Shown here: one piece after another, positions 18,628 through 27,230 of the stretch | Layout of the letters: the number at the start of each line of letters is the position of its first letter | Position numbering within the stretch: the stretch's first letter is position 1 | DNA from: Novosphingobium sp049354825 | GTDB lineage: Bacteria > Pseudomonadota > Alphaproteobacteria > Sphingomonadales > Sphingomonadaceae | Length of the DNA: 64,000 bases | Direction of reading: 5' to 3' | Assembly (NCBI RefSeq): GCF_049354825.1 | Contig: NZ_CP186480.1 | Location: 1,116,001 to 1,180,000 of the forward strand | Notes under the pieces: model-generated | What the model saw: the letters and a program-made list of their open reading frames with translations, nothing else | The model's database searches: none | What the model was told of the DNA's origin: nothing | Program-made: the position numbers and the translations under genes

Positions 18628-18642
18628 CTACTGAATTTGTAG
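18628..18642. promoter_or_regulatory. Palindromic operator candidate upstream of yezD
   Basis: CTAC-N7-GTAG, a 15-bp imperfect dyad, lies about 30 bases upstream of the yezD start in the only AT-rich patch between yezD and the Rrf2 gene. A plausible promoter (TTGTCT with a weak TATCGT 16 bases further on, minus strand) overlaps it. The adjacent Rrf2 protein is the obvious candidate ligand, but binding is inferred from position only. Confidence 0.45.
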
Positions 18643-18678
18643 ACAACCGAATTTTCGCTTGCCTGCGACCAAGCGCGG

Positions 18679-19131
18679 CTATCCCGCGCCGAGTTGTTGG
18701 TCGCTGCCGTAAGCGTCCTCGGGCGTGAGCACGTCGGCCAGGGTCACCCGGTCGAGCATGGCGGCCATCTCGTCGCGCAGGGTCAGCATCAGCGCGCGCA
18801 GCCGGCATTCGCTTTCGGGCAGGCAGTTCTGGCAGGTCTCGTGCGCATTGCGGCTGGCGCAGGGCACCAGCGCCAGGCTGCCGCGGGTCAGGCGGATGAC
18901 GTCCCCATAGCGGATATCGACCGGGGGCAGCGCCAGTTCGTAGCCGCCTTCGCGCCCGCGGTGCGAGACGACAATCCCGTCGCGGGCCAGTTCGGCAAGA
19001 ATGACGGTCAGGAACTTGCGCGGAATGTTCTGCGCCGCCGCGATCGCGTCGAGCCGCTCAGGCCCCTGCCGCCACCTGTCGGCGAGGTGCTGAAGCGCGC
19101 GGATCGTGTAGCGGGTCTTCTGCGACAGCAT
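18679..19131 (-). CDS. Rrf2-family transcriptional regulator with four-cysteine cluster
   Basis: This 150-residue Rrf2 regulator has a winged helix at the N-terminus (MLSQKTRYTIRALQHLA, then IPRKFLTVILAELARDGIV and RGREGGYELALP). Cysteines lie at 91, 100, 103 and 109, in the region where IscR/NsrR-type members ligate an Fe-S cluster, although the spacing differs from IscR. CymR-type Rrf2 members control sulfur metabolism in Gram-positive bacteria. It precedes yezD and the TonB receptor on the same strand and is likely their regulator. Confidence 0.88.
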   Translation of the reverse strand: MLSQKTRYTIRALQHLADRWRQGPERLDAIAAAQNIPRKFLTVILAELARDGIVVSHRGREGGYELALPPVDIRYGDVIRLTRGSLALVPCASRNAHETCQNCLPESECRLRALMLTLRDEMAAMLDRVTLADVLTPEDAYGSDQQLGAG

Positions 19132-19183
19132 GGCGCCATAGCACCCGTGGCCGCGCCATTGTCAACCGGCCGGGTAGAATGAT

Positions 19184-19216
19184 CGGCGCGGGCCAGCGTC
19201 CGGCCAGCCCGCGCCG
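19184..19216 (-). terminator. Hairpin after the outer-membrane barrel gene
   Basis: The 10-bp arms CGGCGCGGGC (19184-19193) and GCCCGCGCCG (19207-19216) form a strong GC stem with a 13-base loop, 7 bases beyond the stop of the barrel-protein gene. There is no clear T-run, so termination is inferred from position and stem strength. Confidence 0.45.
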
Positions 19217-19223
19217 TCCCTCA

Positions 19224-19958
19224 TCAAAAGGTGAATCGCAGCCCTGCGGTGAAAGTGTTGGTCTTCAGCTTGTCGACCGAAAAGGTGCTGGTGCCATCCT
19301 CGATCGTCGTTGACGACGTCTGCCGATGGCGGAAGTCGAAGGTGAGCGCGGTGGCGGGCGAAACCGCTATCGCGGCGCCGGCGCCAAGCTGCCAGGCAAA
19401 CTTGCCCTTGCCTTCGCCATCGATCTCGAAACCGCTGATACCCAAGCCGCCGCCGACATAGGGCGTGAACCCGCCACCGGCCGGAACATCGAGCCACAGG
19501 TTACCCATCGCGGAAAGCTGGCGCGCCCGCGACCCGTCGAACGCGAAAGTTGAACCGCTACCGCCGCAGGTATCGGCCTCGAGGTAATCGCAGACATCAG
19601 CCCGGTCGGCCGCGGATAGCGTGACCGTTTTGCCGTTCAGCGTCAGGAAGGTCAGGCTCGCGATCTTGTTGCGGGCGTAAGCCACTTCAAGGTCGGTGCG
19701 TACGGTCCCGAAATCGTAGCCCAGGACGCCGCCGAAGGTAAACGCGTTGTCGGTCTTGAGCTGCGCCGTCGCGGTGTCGCGTGCGCCGGTCCCCCCGAAC
19801 GTGCCACCGACGTCACTATACGTGACCACGGGGTCGTTTAGGCTGGCGATGCCGGCGTCCACGCCGATGTAGAACCCGCTCGCGTCGCCATCGGCGGCAC
19901 AAGCCGGAGTTGCCGCGGCCAGCGCACCAAGCGCCGCCGCACAGAAAAATCCACGCAT
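19224..19958 (-). CDS. Outer-membrane beta-barrel protein (OmpW/OmpA-barrel-like)
   Basis: This 244-residue protein has a signal peptide (MRGFFCAAALGALAAATPACA). It continues with FYIGVDAGIASL, alternating strands, YVGGGLGISGFE and a terminal AGLRFTF ending in phenylalanine, typical of 8-stranded barrels of the OmpA-like/porin-family type. The ATG at 19958 is preceded by AGGGAGGT, which sets the start although the frame is open upstream. It is divergent from a LuxR-type regulator, with a large dyad in the shared intergenic region. Confidence 0.78.
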   Translation of the reverse strand: MRGFFCAAALGALAAATPACAADGDASGFYIGVDAGIASLNDPVVTYSDVGGTFGGTGARDTATAQLKTDNAFTFGGVLGYDFGTVRTDLEVAYARNKIASLTFLTLNGKTVTLSAADRADVCDYLEADTCGGSGSTFAFDGSRARQLSAMGNLWLDVPAGGGFTPYVGGGLGISGFEIDGEGKGKFAWQLGAGAAIAVSPATALTFDFRHRQTSSTTIEDGTSTFSVDKLKTNTFTAGLRFTF

Positions 19959-20042
19959 GAATACCTCCCTTGCGGTCGGGCGATCGCCGTAGCCCCTGCC
20001 ACGCCCCCGCCGCGCCCCGGGATTTTTCAGATGGCGCCGCCG

Positions 20043-20070
20043 CCCGCATCCCCCATGTGGGAGATGCGGG
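20043..20070. promoter_or_regulatory. 28-bp two-part dyad between barrel gene and LuxR gene
   Basis: The outer arms CCCGCATC (20043-20050) and GATGCGGG (20063-20070) are perfect complements, and an inner CCCA/TGGG pair is centred on TG between them. The symmetrical site lies between two divergent genes, as expected for an operator. In RNA it would form a strong hairpin, which argues against the GTG at 20077, only 6 bases downstream, being the LuxR gene start. Confidence 0.45.
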
Positions 20071-20148
20071 GGGCTTGTGCATTCAAAAGAAAGACGTTTC
20101 ACTGTGCGCCGGGCGGCGGCAGCGAAACATGGGGCAGGCGCGCGCAGC

Positions 20149-21243
20149 ATGGCAGACAGCGGCTTCGATCCGTCCGAGCTATATGAAGCGATCCTCGACG
20201 ACGCGCAGTTCGCTGCGCTTCCGGCGACGCTGGCGCGCCAGTTCGATTCGCGGTCAGCCGTCATTCACTGGCTTGGGCCGTCGAATGCGTCGCTGATAGA
20301 CGCCCACTCGGGCCACTTTTCCGATGCCGATATGGCACAGTATAGCGAACGCTTCGCCGCCGACGACATCTGGACCCTAGCCGCGCTCAGCCCAGCCGCG
20401 CGCAATCGCGCCTGGGACAGCGCGACACTGGTCGATCCTGCCGACTTCGAAAGCAGCGTGTTCTACAATGAGTGGATCCGCGCCATCGGCGACGATACCT
20501 ACCACTGCGCCGGCGCGGTGATGGAGACGCGCCACGGCTTCGGCATCGTCGGTCTGCACCGGGCGCGCCGCGCCTCGCCCTATGAACGCGACACGATCCG
20601 CCGCCTGGCCGCCGCCATTCCGCACCTGCGCCGCGCCCTGACGCTGCGGGGCGAACTGGTTGCGCGCCACGGCGCGCTGCGAAGCTGGGAGCAGGCCTTT
20701 GCCAGTGCCGCCCAGCCAACGCTGGTGCTCGACCGTTTGGGCCGCGCGATCAAGGTCAACGACGCGGCGGCGCTTCTGCTCCGGTCGGGTTCCCCGCTGA
20801 GCTGGCTGCGACAACGCCCACAACCGACCGACAGCCGCCAGGCGGCCGACTGGGCGAGCGGCCTGGCGCGCGCTACCGCGCCCAGTCCCGAAGCGGGCCA
20901 GATTGCCTTCGGCGATCCGCCGCTCCTGCTGTGGCTGGCGGAGTTTCTGCCACTGGTCAGCGGAACAATGGCAGGGTGCGCGATGGTGACGCTGATCGAT
21001 CGCTCGCCTGGACACGGGCGGCCGGGCCCGGCCCATCGGATCGCCGCGCTTTACGGACTGACCGCCGCAGAGTGTCAGGTTGCCTTGCTGCTGGCGCAGG
21101 GCGCGACCGTTGCCGAAATCGCCGAAGGCAGGCGGACGACCCTTGAAACCACGCGCTATCAGGTCAAGCAGGTGCTGGCCAAGACCGGCAGCCGCCGTCA
21201 GTCGGACGTCGTCTCGCTGGTGCTGCGCCTGACTTTGGCGTGA
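20149..21243 (+). CDS. LuxR-type HTH transcriptional regulator
   Basis: This 364-residue protein has an N-terminal region without a recognised sensor motif and a C-terminal helix-turn-helix of LuxR type (about residues 296-360: GLTAAECQVALLLAQGATVA, then TTRYQVKQVLAKTGSRRQSD). Single-domain regulators of this layout are common beside outer-membrane proteins in sphingomonads. The ATG at 20149 is preferred. An in-frame GTG at 20077 would add 24 basic residues but has its upstream region tied up in a dyad. It is divergent from the barrel gene, which may be its target. Confidence 0.8.
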   Translation: MADSGFDPSELYEAILDDAQFAALPATLARQFDSRSAVIHWLGPSNASLIDAHSGHFSDADMAQYSERFAADDIWTLAALSPAARNRAWDSATLVDPADFESSVFYNEWIRAIGDDTYHCAGAVMETRHGFGIVGLHRARRASPYERDTIRRLAAAIPHLRRALTLRGELVARHGALRSWEQAFASAAQPTLVLDRLGRAIKVNDAAALLLRSGSPLSWLRQRPQPTDSRQAADWASGLARATAPSPEAGQIAFGDPPLLLWLAEFLPLVSGTMAGCAMVTLIDRSPGHGRPGPAHRIAALYGLTAAECQVALLLAQGATVAEIAEGRRTTLETTRYQVKQVLAKTGSRRQSDVVSLVLRLTLA

Positions 21244-21252
21244 CGGCGGATT

Positions 21253-22047
21253 TCAGCTCGCGGTCGTGTTCGGGGCGTGCTTTTGCATCAGCGCGTAGGC
21301 GCGCTTGTACCATTCGTTGCCCGGATAGTTGACGCCCAGCACGGCGGCGTTCTTCTGCGCTTCCTCGGGCAGGCCCAGCGCCAGGCTGGTCTCGACCATG
21401 CGGAACAGCGCCTCGGGCGTGTGGCTGGTGGTCTGGTAGCTGTCGATCACGTTGCGGAAGCGCAGGTTCGCGGCCAGCCACTTGCCCGATCGTTCGTAAA
21501 AGCGCCCGATCTCCATTTCCTTGCCGGCCAGGTGGTCGTTCACCAGGTCGATCTTCAGCTTGGCATCGGCGGCGTATTCGGTGCCCGGATAGCGGCGATA
21601 GACCTCGGTCAGCGCGTCGAGCGCCTGCTTGGTGGTCTTCTGGTCGCGGGTGACGTCGCCGATCTGCTCGTAATAATTGAGCGCGATCAGGTAGAAGGCG
21701 TAAGGCGCGTCCTTGTTGCCGGGGTGGATTTCCAGGAACCGCTGCGCCGCCTGGGTCGACTTGGTATAGTCGCTGGCGACGTAATAGCTGAACGCGCTCA
21801 TCAACTGGGCGCGGCGGGCCCACGGCGAATAGGGATGCTGGCGCTCCACCTCGTCGAACAGCGCCGCGGCCTGGTTGGCCTGGCCGTTGTCGAGCTTGGC
21901 CTGCGCGGCGGCATAGAGCGTATCGACATCGCGCGCGACGAAGGCGGTGTCGCGCACCCGGGTGCGCCCCCCGCAGCCGGCGGTGAACGCCATGGCAGTC
22001 GTGGCGGCGGCGAGCAGGGCGAGCTTGAGCGGAGAGCGATGCAGCAT
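21253..22047 (-). CDS. bamD: Outer-membrane assembly lipoprotein BamD
   Basis: This 264-residue lipoprotein has a lipobox ending AGC at about residue 25 and TPR repeats (DTLYAAAQAKLDNGQANQAAALFDE, cited in part). The segment EVERQHPYSPWARRAQLMSA is the BamD signature. It is the essential lipoprotein of the Bam complex that folds outer-membrane proteins with BamA. The ATG at 22047 begins the lipoprotein signal directly; in-frame starts upstream add 12 residues with no signal character. In relatives, bamD directly precedes recN. Confidence 0.93.
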   Translation of the reverse strand: MLHRSPLKLALLAAATTAMAFTAGCGGRTRVRDTAFVARDVDTLYAAAQAKLDNGQANQAAALFDEVERQHPYSPWARRAQLMSAFSYYVASDYTKSTQAAQRFLEIHPGNKDAPYAFYLIALNYYEQIGDVTRDQKTTKQALDALTEVYRRYPGTEYAADAKLKIDLVNDHLAGKEMEIGRFYERSGKWLAANLRFRNVIDSYQTTSHTPEALFRMVETSLALGLPEEAQKNAAVLGVNYPGNEWYKRAYALMQKHAPNTTAS

Positions 22048-22258
22048 GGCCGCGCCTATAGCCATCGCCCGGCTGAACGCCAAGTGAAGTTGCGCGCTGG
22101 CGCAGGTAGGCGGCGATCAACGCTTCGCCGCGCGCTTTCGTCGGGTGGCCGCAGGGCTGGGAACCTGAACCGTATCGTTAATGCGCGCGACAGGGTGCGG
22201 CGGGTGATTGGCAGCCGCGAGACCGGCATCGGTCACCGCGGGGAGGTCGCACATTACC

Positions 22259-23311
22259 ATGTTCAGGAAGTTCTTGCCGTTCGCGTCAGCGGATCTGGCC
22301 ATCGATCTGGGGACCGCCAACACGGTCGTCTACTTGCGCGGCCACGGGGTTGTGCTGGCCGAACCGTCGGTCGTGGCGCTCGAGACGATCGACGGCATCC
22401 GCCGCGTCCGCGCGGTGGGAGACGATGCCAAGATGATGCTGGGACGAACGCCCGACAACGTCGAGACCATCCGCCCGCTGCGGATGGGCGTGATCGCCGA
22501 CCTCGAAGTGGCCGAGGCGATGATCAAGCACTTCATCGTCAAGGCGCGCAAGATCGCCAACGTGCGCCTGCGCGGTACGCCCGAGATCGTCCTGTGCGTG
22601 CCTTCGGGCTCCACGATGGTTGAACGCCGCGCGCTGCGCGACGCCGCCAGCAACGCCGGTGCGCGCAAGGTCTGGCTGATCGAGGAGCCGATGGCCGCCG
22701 CGATCGGCGCCGATCTGCCGGTCACCTGCCCGACCGGATCGATGGTGGTCGACATCGGCGGTGGCACGACCGAGGTCGGCGTCGTCTCGATCGGGGGTCT
22801 CGCCACCTCGCTGTCGGTGCGCACCGGCGGCGACCGCATGGACGAGGCGATCGCCGCCTACGTGCGCCGCAAGTACGGCCTGGTCATTGGCGAGGCCACG
22901 GCCGAGCGCGTCAAGATGCAGGTCGGCGCGGCCCAGCCCTGCGCCTGTCCCGGCACCGACGCCGCGCACCTGATGCACGTGCGCGGCCGCGACCTGGCCC
23001 GCGGCGTCCCGCGCGAAATCGAGCTGACCCGCAACGAAGTGGCCGAGGCGCTGGCCGAACCGGTCAGCCAGATCGTCAGCGCGGTGCGCGCGGCGCTGGA
23101 AAACACCGCGCCCGAGATCGCCGCCGACATCATCGACGACGGCATCATCATGACCGGCGGCGGATCGCTGCTGGCGCGCATCGACCATGTCCTGGCCGAG
23201 GAAACCGGCCTTGCCGTCCGCGTCGCGGACCTGCCGCTGTCGTGCGTCGCGCTCGGCGCCGGTCGCGCGCTCGAGGAGGATCTCTACCGCCAGGTCCTGG
23301 TCCCGGCCTGA
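22259..23311 (+). CDS. mreB: MreB-family actin-like rod-shape protein
   Basis: This 350-residue bacterial actin has MFRKFLPFASADLAIDLGTANTVVY-type N-terminus, phosphate motifs (DLGTANT, VVDIGGGTTEVG) and the MreB-specific LAEPVSQIVSAVRAALE and IIMTGGGSLLARID. It polymerises under the membrane to direct wall synthesis. The start at 22259 has GGGAGGT about 13 bases upstream. Unlike the usual arrangement, mreC/mreD do not follow; the gene ends in a strong hairpin and ppk comes next. It may be a second MreB paralogue. Confidence 0.92.
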   Translation: MFRKFLPFASADLAIDLGTANTVVYLRGHGVVLAEPSVVALETIDGIRRVRAVGDDAKMMLGRTPDNVETIRPLRMGVIADLEVAEAMIKHFIVKARKIANVRLRGTPEIVLCVPSGSTMVERRALRDAASNAGARKVWLIEEPMAAAIGADLPVTCPTGSMVVDIGGGTTEVGVVSIGGLATSLSVRTGGDRMDEAIAAYVRRKYGLVIGEATAERVKMQVGAAQPCACPGTDAAHLMHVRGRDLARGVPREIELTRNEVAEALAEPVSQIVSAVRAALENTAPEIAADIIDDGIIMTGGGSLLARIDHVLAEETGLAVRVADLPLSCVALGAGRALEEDLYRQVLVPA

Positions 23312-23317
23312 TCGCGC

Positions 23318-23351
23318 GGGCAAGCCGGCGCGGTCCCCCGCCGGCTTGCCC
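23318..23351 (+). terminator. Strong hairpin after mreB
   Basis: The 12-bp perfect arms GGGCAAGCCGGC (23318-23329) and GCCGGCTTGCCC (23340-23351) with a 10-base loop begin 6 bases after the mreB stop codon. No T-run follows. The stem strength and position support a transcript end that separates mreB from ppk. Confidence 0.6.
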
Positions 23352-23465
23352 AGGCGGCGGCGGAACGCCGGGCGCGGCCGCGCGTTCGCGTCGGCAGTCC
23401 CCGGCGCTGCCCTTAAAACCGTAACAACGGTTTGCCAGCAGCCGCAATCCAGGCAAGCTGCGACG

Positions 23466-25628
23466 ATGAACAGGCCCCTTCTGCACGGCGCAGCGCCGAC
23501 CACGGGCTCCGACTCGGCCGCGCCGCGCTATTTCAATCGCGAGCTGAGCTGGCTGGCCTTCAACGAGCGCGTCCTGGCAGAGGCGTGCAACCGCGATTAC
23601 CCGCTGCTGGAACGGCTGCGCTTCCTGTCGATATCGGGCAGCAACCTGGACGAGTTCCTGATGATCCGCGTGGCCGGGCTGGTCGGCCAGATCCGCCGCG
23701 GCATCGACGTGCGCTCGATCGACGGAAAAAGCGCCGCCCAGCAGATGGTCGCCATCCGCGAGCGGGTTGCCCGTCTCGACAAGGCGCAGCAGGCCATCCT
23801 GGCCGACTTGCGCGTGGAACTGGCGCGCGAAGGCGTGGTCATTACCGAGGCGGCGGCGCTCGACCGCGAGGCGCGCGCCCGTCTGCGCAGCTATTTTCGC
23901 GAGGAGCTGAGCCGGGTCCTAACCCCGCAGGCGATCGACCCCGCGCACCCGTTCCCGTTCGTCGCCAACCTGGGCATCGGCGTGCTGTTCGACCTTGTCC
24001 GCAAGGCCGACGAGGCATCGCTGGTGGAAATGGTGCTGGTCCCGCACGGGTTGCCGCGGTTCGTGCGCGTGCCGGGCAGCGACAACACCTTCGTCCCGAT
24101 CGAGGGGGTGATCGCGCATTTCGCCGGGCTGCTGTTCCCCGGCTTCCGCATCGTCGGCAAGGGGCACTTCCGCGTCTTGCGCGACAGCGACATCGAGCTG
24201 CAGGAAGAGGCCGAGGACCTGGTCCGCTATTACCGCAACGCGATCCAGCGCCGCCGGCGCGGCCGCGTCATCCTGCTCGAACTCGACGCCGCCTTCGATC
24301 GCGCGGCAGAGGCGGTCCTGCGCGACAACCTCGAGCTTTCGGACGCGCTGGTCACCCGCACCGGCGGCCTGCTGGGCGTGGGCGGACTGGCCGCCGTGGT
24401 CGACCGGGTCGAACGGCCCGACCTCAAGTTCGAACCGTTCGTGCCCCGCTATCCCGAACGCGTCGCCGAATACGACGGCGACTGTTTCGCCGCGATCCGC
24501 GCCAAGGACTTCGTCGTCCAGCATCCCTACGAAAGCTTCGAGGTGGTGGTCGATTTCCTGCGCCAGGCCGCGCGCGATCCGGCCGTCGTCTCGATCAAGC
24601 AGACGCTGTACCGCGCCGGCAACCAGTCCCCCGTCATCGCCGCGCTGATCGAGGCGGCCGAGGCGGGCAAATCGGTCACCGCGGTGGTGGAGCTGCGCGC
24701 CCGTTTCGACGAGGAGCAGAACCTGCACTGGGCGGCGCAGCTCGAACGCGCGAACATCCAGGTGATCTACGGGTTCGTCGACTGGAAGACTCACGCCAAG
24801 GCGTCGATCGTCGTCCGGCGCGAGGATGACGGCTTTCGCACCTATTGCCACTTCGGGACCGGCAATTACCACCCGGTCACCGCCAGGATCTACACCGACC
24901 TCAGCTTCTTCACCGCCGATCCCCGGATGGGGCGCGACGCCGCACGGCTGTTCAATTTCATCACCGGCTACATCGAGCCGCCGAGGACCGAAGCGCTGGC
25001 GATCGCCCCGCTCGACCTGCGCGAACGCCTGTTCGACCTGATCGACGGCGAGATCGACAACGCCGCCGCCGGCAAACCTGCGGCGATCTGGGCCAAGCTC
25101 AATTCGCTGACCAACAAGGACCTGATCGACCGGCTTTACGCTGCCGGCCAGGCCGGGGTCGCGATCGACCTGGTGATACGCGGCAACTGTTGCCTGCGCC
25201 CCGGCGTGCCGGGCCTGTCCGAACGCATCACCGTGCGCTCGATCATCGGCCGGTTCCTCGAACACAGCCGCATCTGGGCCTTCGGCAACGGCTACGCGAT
25301 GCCCGGCGCGCGCGCGAAAGTGTTCCTGTCCTCGGCCGACGGGATGTCACGCAACCTGGAACGCCGGGTCGAAGTGCTGGTGCCGCTGACCAACCGGACG
25401 GTGCACGACCAGGTGCTCGAACAGGTGCTGCTCGCCAACCTGCTCGACAACCAGCGCACCTGGCTGCTCCGCGCCGACGGCAGCTATGACCGGATAGAGC
25501 CTCGCGCGGGTGACCTGCCTTTCAACGTCCACACCTATTTCATGAACAATCCCAGCTTGTCGGGCCGCGGCACCGCGTCGGATGACGCCGCGGTGCCGAC
25601 GCTGCGGCTGCGCGGGGCCCGGCGCTGA
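23466..25628 (+). CDS. ppk: Polyphosphate kinase 1
   Basis: This 720-residue enzyme makes long-chain polyphosphate from ATP. N-terminal RYFNRELSWLAFNERVLAEA and SISGSNLDEFLMIRVAGL are the PPK1 N-domain signatures. The catalytic domains carry the phosphohistidine region DWKTHAKASIVVRRE with FGTGNYHPVTARIYTD, and the second histidine in IIGRFLEHSRIWAFGNG. The ATG at 23466 gives the normal N-terminus. The exopolyphosphatase gene starts two bases after its stop, so synthesis and breakdown enzymes are co-transcribed. Confidence 0.97.
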   Translation: MNRPLLHGAAPTTGSDSAAPRYFNRELSWLAFNERVLAEACNRDYPLLERLRFLSISGSNLDEFLMIRVAGLVGQIRRGIDVRSIDGKSAAQQMVAIRERVARLDKAQQAILADLRVELAREGVVITEAAALDREARARLRSYFREELSRVLTPQAIDPAHPFPFVANLGIGVLFDLVRKADEASLVEMVLVPHGLPRFVRVPGSDNTFVPIEGVIAHFAGLLFPGFRIVGKGHFRVLRDSDIELQEEAEDLVRYYRNAIQRRRRGRVILLELDAAFDRAAEAVLRDNLELSDALVTRTGGLLGVGGLAAVVDRVERPDLKFEPFVPRYPERVAEYDGDCFAAIRAKDFVVQHPYESFEVVVDFLRQAARDPAVVSIKQTLYRAGNQSPVIAALIEAAEAGKSVTAVVELRARFDEEQNLHWAAQLERANIQVIYGFVDWKTHAKASIVVRREDDGFRTYCHFGTGNYHPVTARIYTDLSFFTADPRMGRDAARLFNFITGYIEPPRTEALAIAPLDLRERLFDLIDGEIDNAAAGKPAAIWAKLNSLTNKDLIDRLYAAGQAGVAIDLVIRGNCCLRPGVPGLSERITVRSIIGRFLEHSRIWAFGNGYAMPGARAKVFLSSADGMSRNLERRVEVLVPLTNRTVHDQVLEQVLLANLLDNQRTWLLRADGSYDRIEPRAGDLPFNVHTYFMNNPSLSGRGTASDDAAVPTLRLRGARR

Positions 25629-25630
25629 TC

Positions 25631-27136
25631 ATGCCGTGGCCCAGCAAACCGCGCGCGCCCGAACCCGCGCCCCCTCGGGCCGCGCCCCCCGAACCGGACA
25701 GGGCCGTGATCGACATCGGTTCGAACACCGTGCGGCTGGTGGTGTTCGGCGGCCCGGCGCGCAGCCCCCTGCCGTTGATCAACGAAAAGGTCGGCGCACG
25801 GCTCGGCCGCAACCTCGCGGCCGACGGACGAATCCCGCGCAAGGCGGCGGCCACCGCGCTGGCGGCGCTGCGGCGCTTCCGCGCGCTGGTGGAGGCACTG
25901 CCGGTGCGCCAGGTCGACGTCGTCGCCACCGCGGCCGTGCGCGACGCGGTCAACGGCGGCGAATTCCTCGAACAGGTCCGCGCGCTTGGCCTGCCGGTGC
26001 GCCTGCTGTCGGGCGTGGAAGAGGCGCGCACCTCGGCGGCCGGCGTGATCGCGGCCTTTCCCGGCGCCGCGGGCGTGGTGGCGGACCTGGGCGGCGGCAG
26101 CCTCGAACTGGTGGCGGTAGAGAACGGCGGGGACCACGACGGGGTCAGCCTGGCGCTCGGCACGCTGCGGCTGGCGGCGCTGCGCGGCACCGGCGAGGCG
26201 GCGCTGAAGCACGATCTGCGCGCGGCGCTGGCCGCCGCCGGATGGGACGGCGCGGCGGCGCCGGCGCTGTACCTGGTGGGCGGCACCTGGCGCGCGCTGG
26301 CGCGCTTCGCGGTGCAGGAAAGCGGCCACCCGCTCGACGATCCGCACGGCTTCGTCCTCTCCGCCGATGCGGCCGACAAGTACGCCCGCAAGATCGCCCG
26401 GTTGGAGCCGGCGGCGCTGCGATCGAGCTATGGCATCGCGGCCATGCGCGCGGCGGCCCTGCCCGATGCGGCGGCGCTGTTGCGCGCGCTGCTGGCCCGC
26501 TTCGCGCCCCAGCGGCTGGTGTTCTCGTCATGGGGGCTGCGCGAAGGGTTGCTGTACCAGCATCTGTCCCCGGCGGAGCGGGCCGAGGACCCGCTGCTGG
26601 CCGGCGTCGCCCATTTTTCCCGCCCTCGCGGCGGCGGCCCCGAACTGGCGGCGCTGGTGGCGGACTGGACCGCCGCCGCCGCCGCCCCGGACGACGCGCG
26701 CCTGCGCCTGGCGGCGACGATGCTGGCGCTTGCCGCCGCCGGGCTGGAAACGCAGCTGCGCGTGGCGCACGCGCTCGACTGGGCGCTGCACAAGCGCTGG
26801 ACAGGCATCGACGGCGCGGGCCGCGCCCGCCTGGCCGCGGCACTGCTGGGCGCCAGCGGCAAGACCGCGCTCCCCGGCGAACTGCTCGAACTTGAACGCG
26901 AACCCGCCTTGCGCGCGGCGATCGGCTGGGGGCTGGCCGTGCGGCTGTGCCGCCGCACCACGGCCGCGTCGCCGCTGGCGCTGGCGCAGTGCCAGCTGCT
27001 GCGCGACGGCCCGGCGCTGGTGCTGGCGTTTTCGCACGCCGGGCGCGATCTCGCCTCCGACACCGTCCTGGCCGACCTGACGGCGCTGGCGCGGTGGCTG
27101 GGTCTTGAACCGCAAGTTCGCCTCGACCCGGCATGA
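25631..27136 (+). CDS. ppx: Exopolyphosphatase / Ppx-GppA family phosphatase
   Basis: This 501-residue enzyme of the ASKHA fold hydrolyses terminal phosphates of polyphosphate and/or pppGpp. AVIDIGSNTVRLVVF (about residues 25-39) and VVADLGGGSLELV (about 150) are the phosphate-binding loops; a C-terminal HD-like helical domain follows. It is in an operon with ppk. The stop codon overlaps the first unit of an 11-bp-phased repeat array. Confidence 0.94.
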   Translation: MPWPSKPRAPEPAPPRAAPPEPDRAVIDIGSNTVRLVVFGGPARSPLPLINEKVGARLGRNLAADGRIPRKAAATALAALRRFRALVEALPVRQVDVVATAAVRDAVNGGEFLEQVRALGLPVRLLSGVEEARTSAAGVIAAFPGAAGVVADLGGGSLELVAVENGGDHDGVSLALGTLRLAALRGTGEAALKHDLRAALAAAGWDGAAAPALYLVGGTWRALARFAVQESGHPLDDPHGFVLSADAADKYARKIARLEPAALRSSYGIAAMRAAALPDAAALLRALLARFAPQRLVFSSWGLREGLLYQHLSPAERAEDPLLAGVAHFSRPRGGGPELAALVADWTAAAAAPDDARLRLAATMLALAAAGLETQLRVAHALDWALHKRWTGIDGAGRARLAAALLGASGKTALPGELLELEREPALRAAIGWGLAVRLCRRTTAASPLALAQCQLLRDGPALVLAFSHAGRDLASDTVLADLTALARWLGLEPQVRLDPA

Positions 27137-27172
27137 CCGGACGGTGACACCGGTTTGACCGCGCGGTGACAG
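27133..27172. promoter_or_regulatory. Four 11-bp-phased TGAC/GTCA repeats after ppx
   Basis: TGAC cores occur at 27134, 27145, 27156 and 27167, exactly 11 bp apart; the 7-mers include GTGACAC (27144) and GTGACAG (27166). On the minus strand these read CTGTCAC and GTGTCAC, close to the PhoB half-site CTGTCAT. A fifth TGAC at 27177 is out of phase by one base. The array lies about 60 bases upstream of the 82-residue protein gene. PhoB/OmpR-family proteins bind such 11-bp direct repeats as tandem dimers. Confidence 0.55.
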
Positions 27173-27230
27173 CGCTTGACGCGCCGTGCCGCGCGCCCTT
27201 AGCGAACCGGCAAGGTCCAGGGGAACCGAG

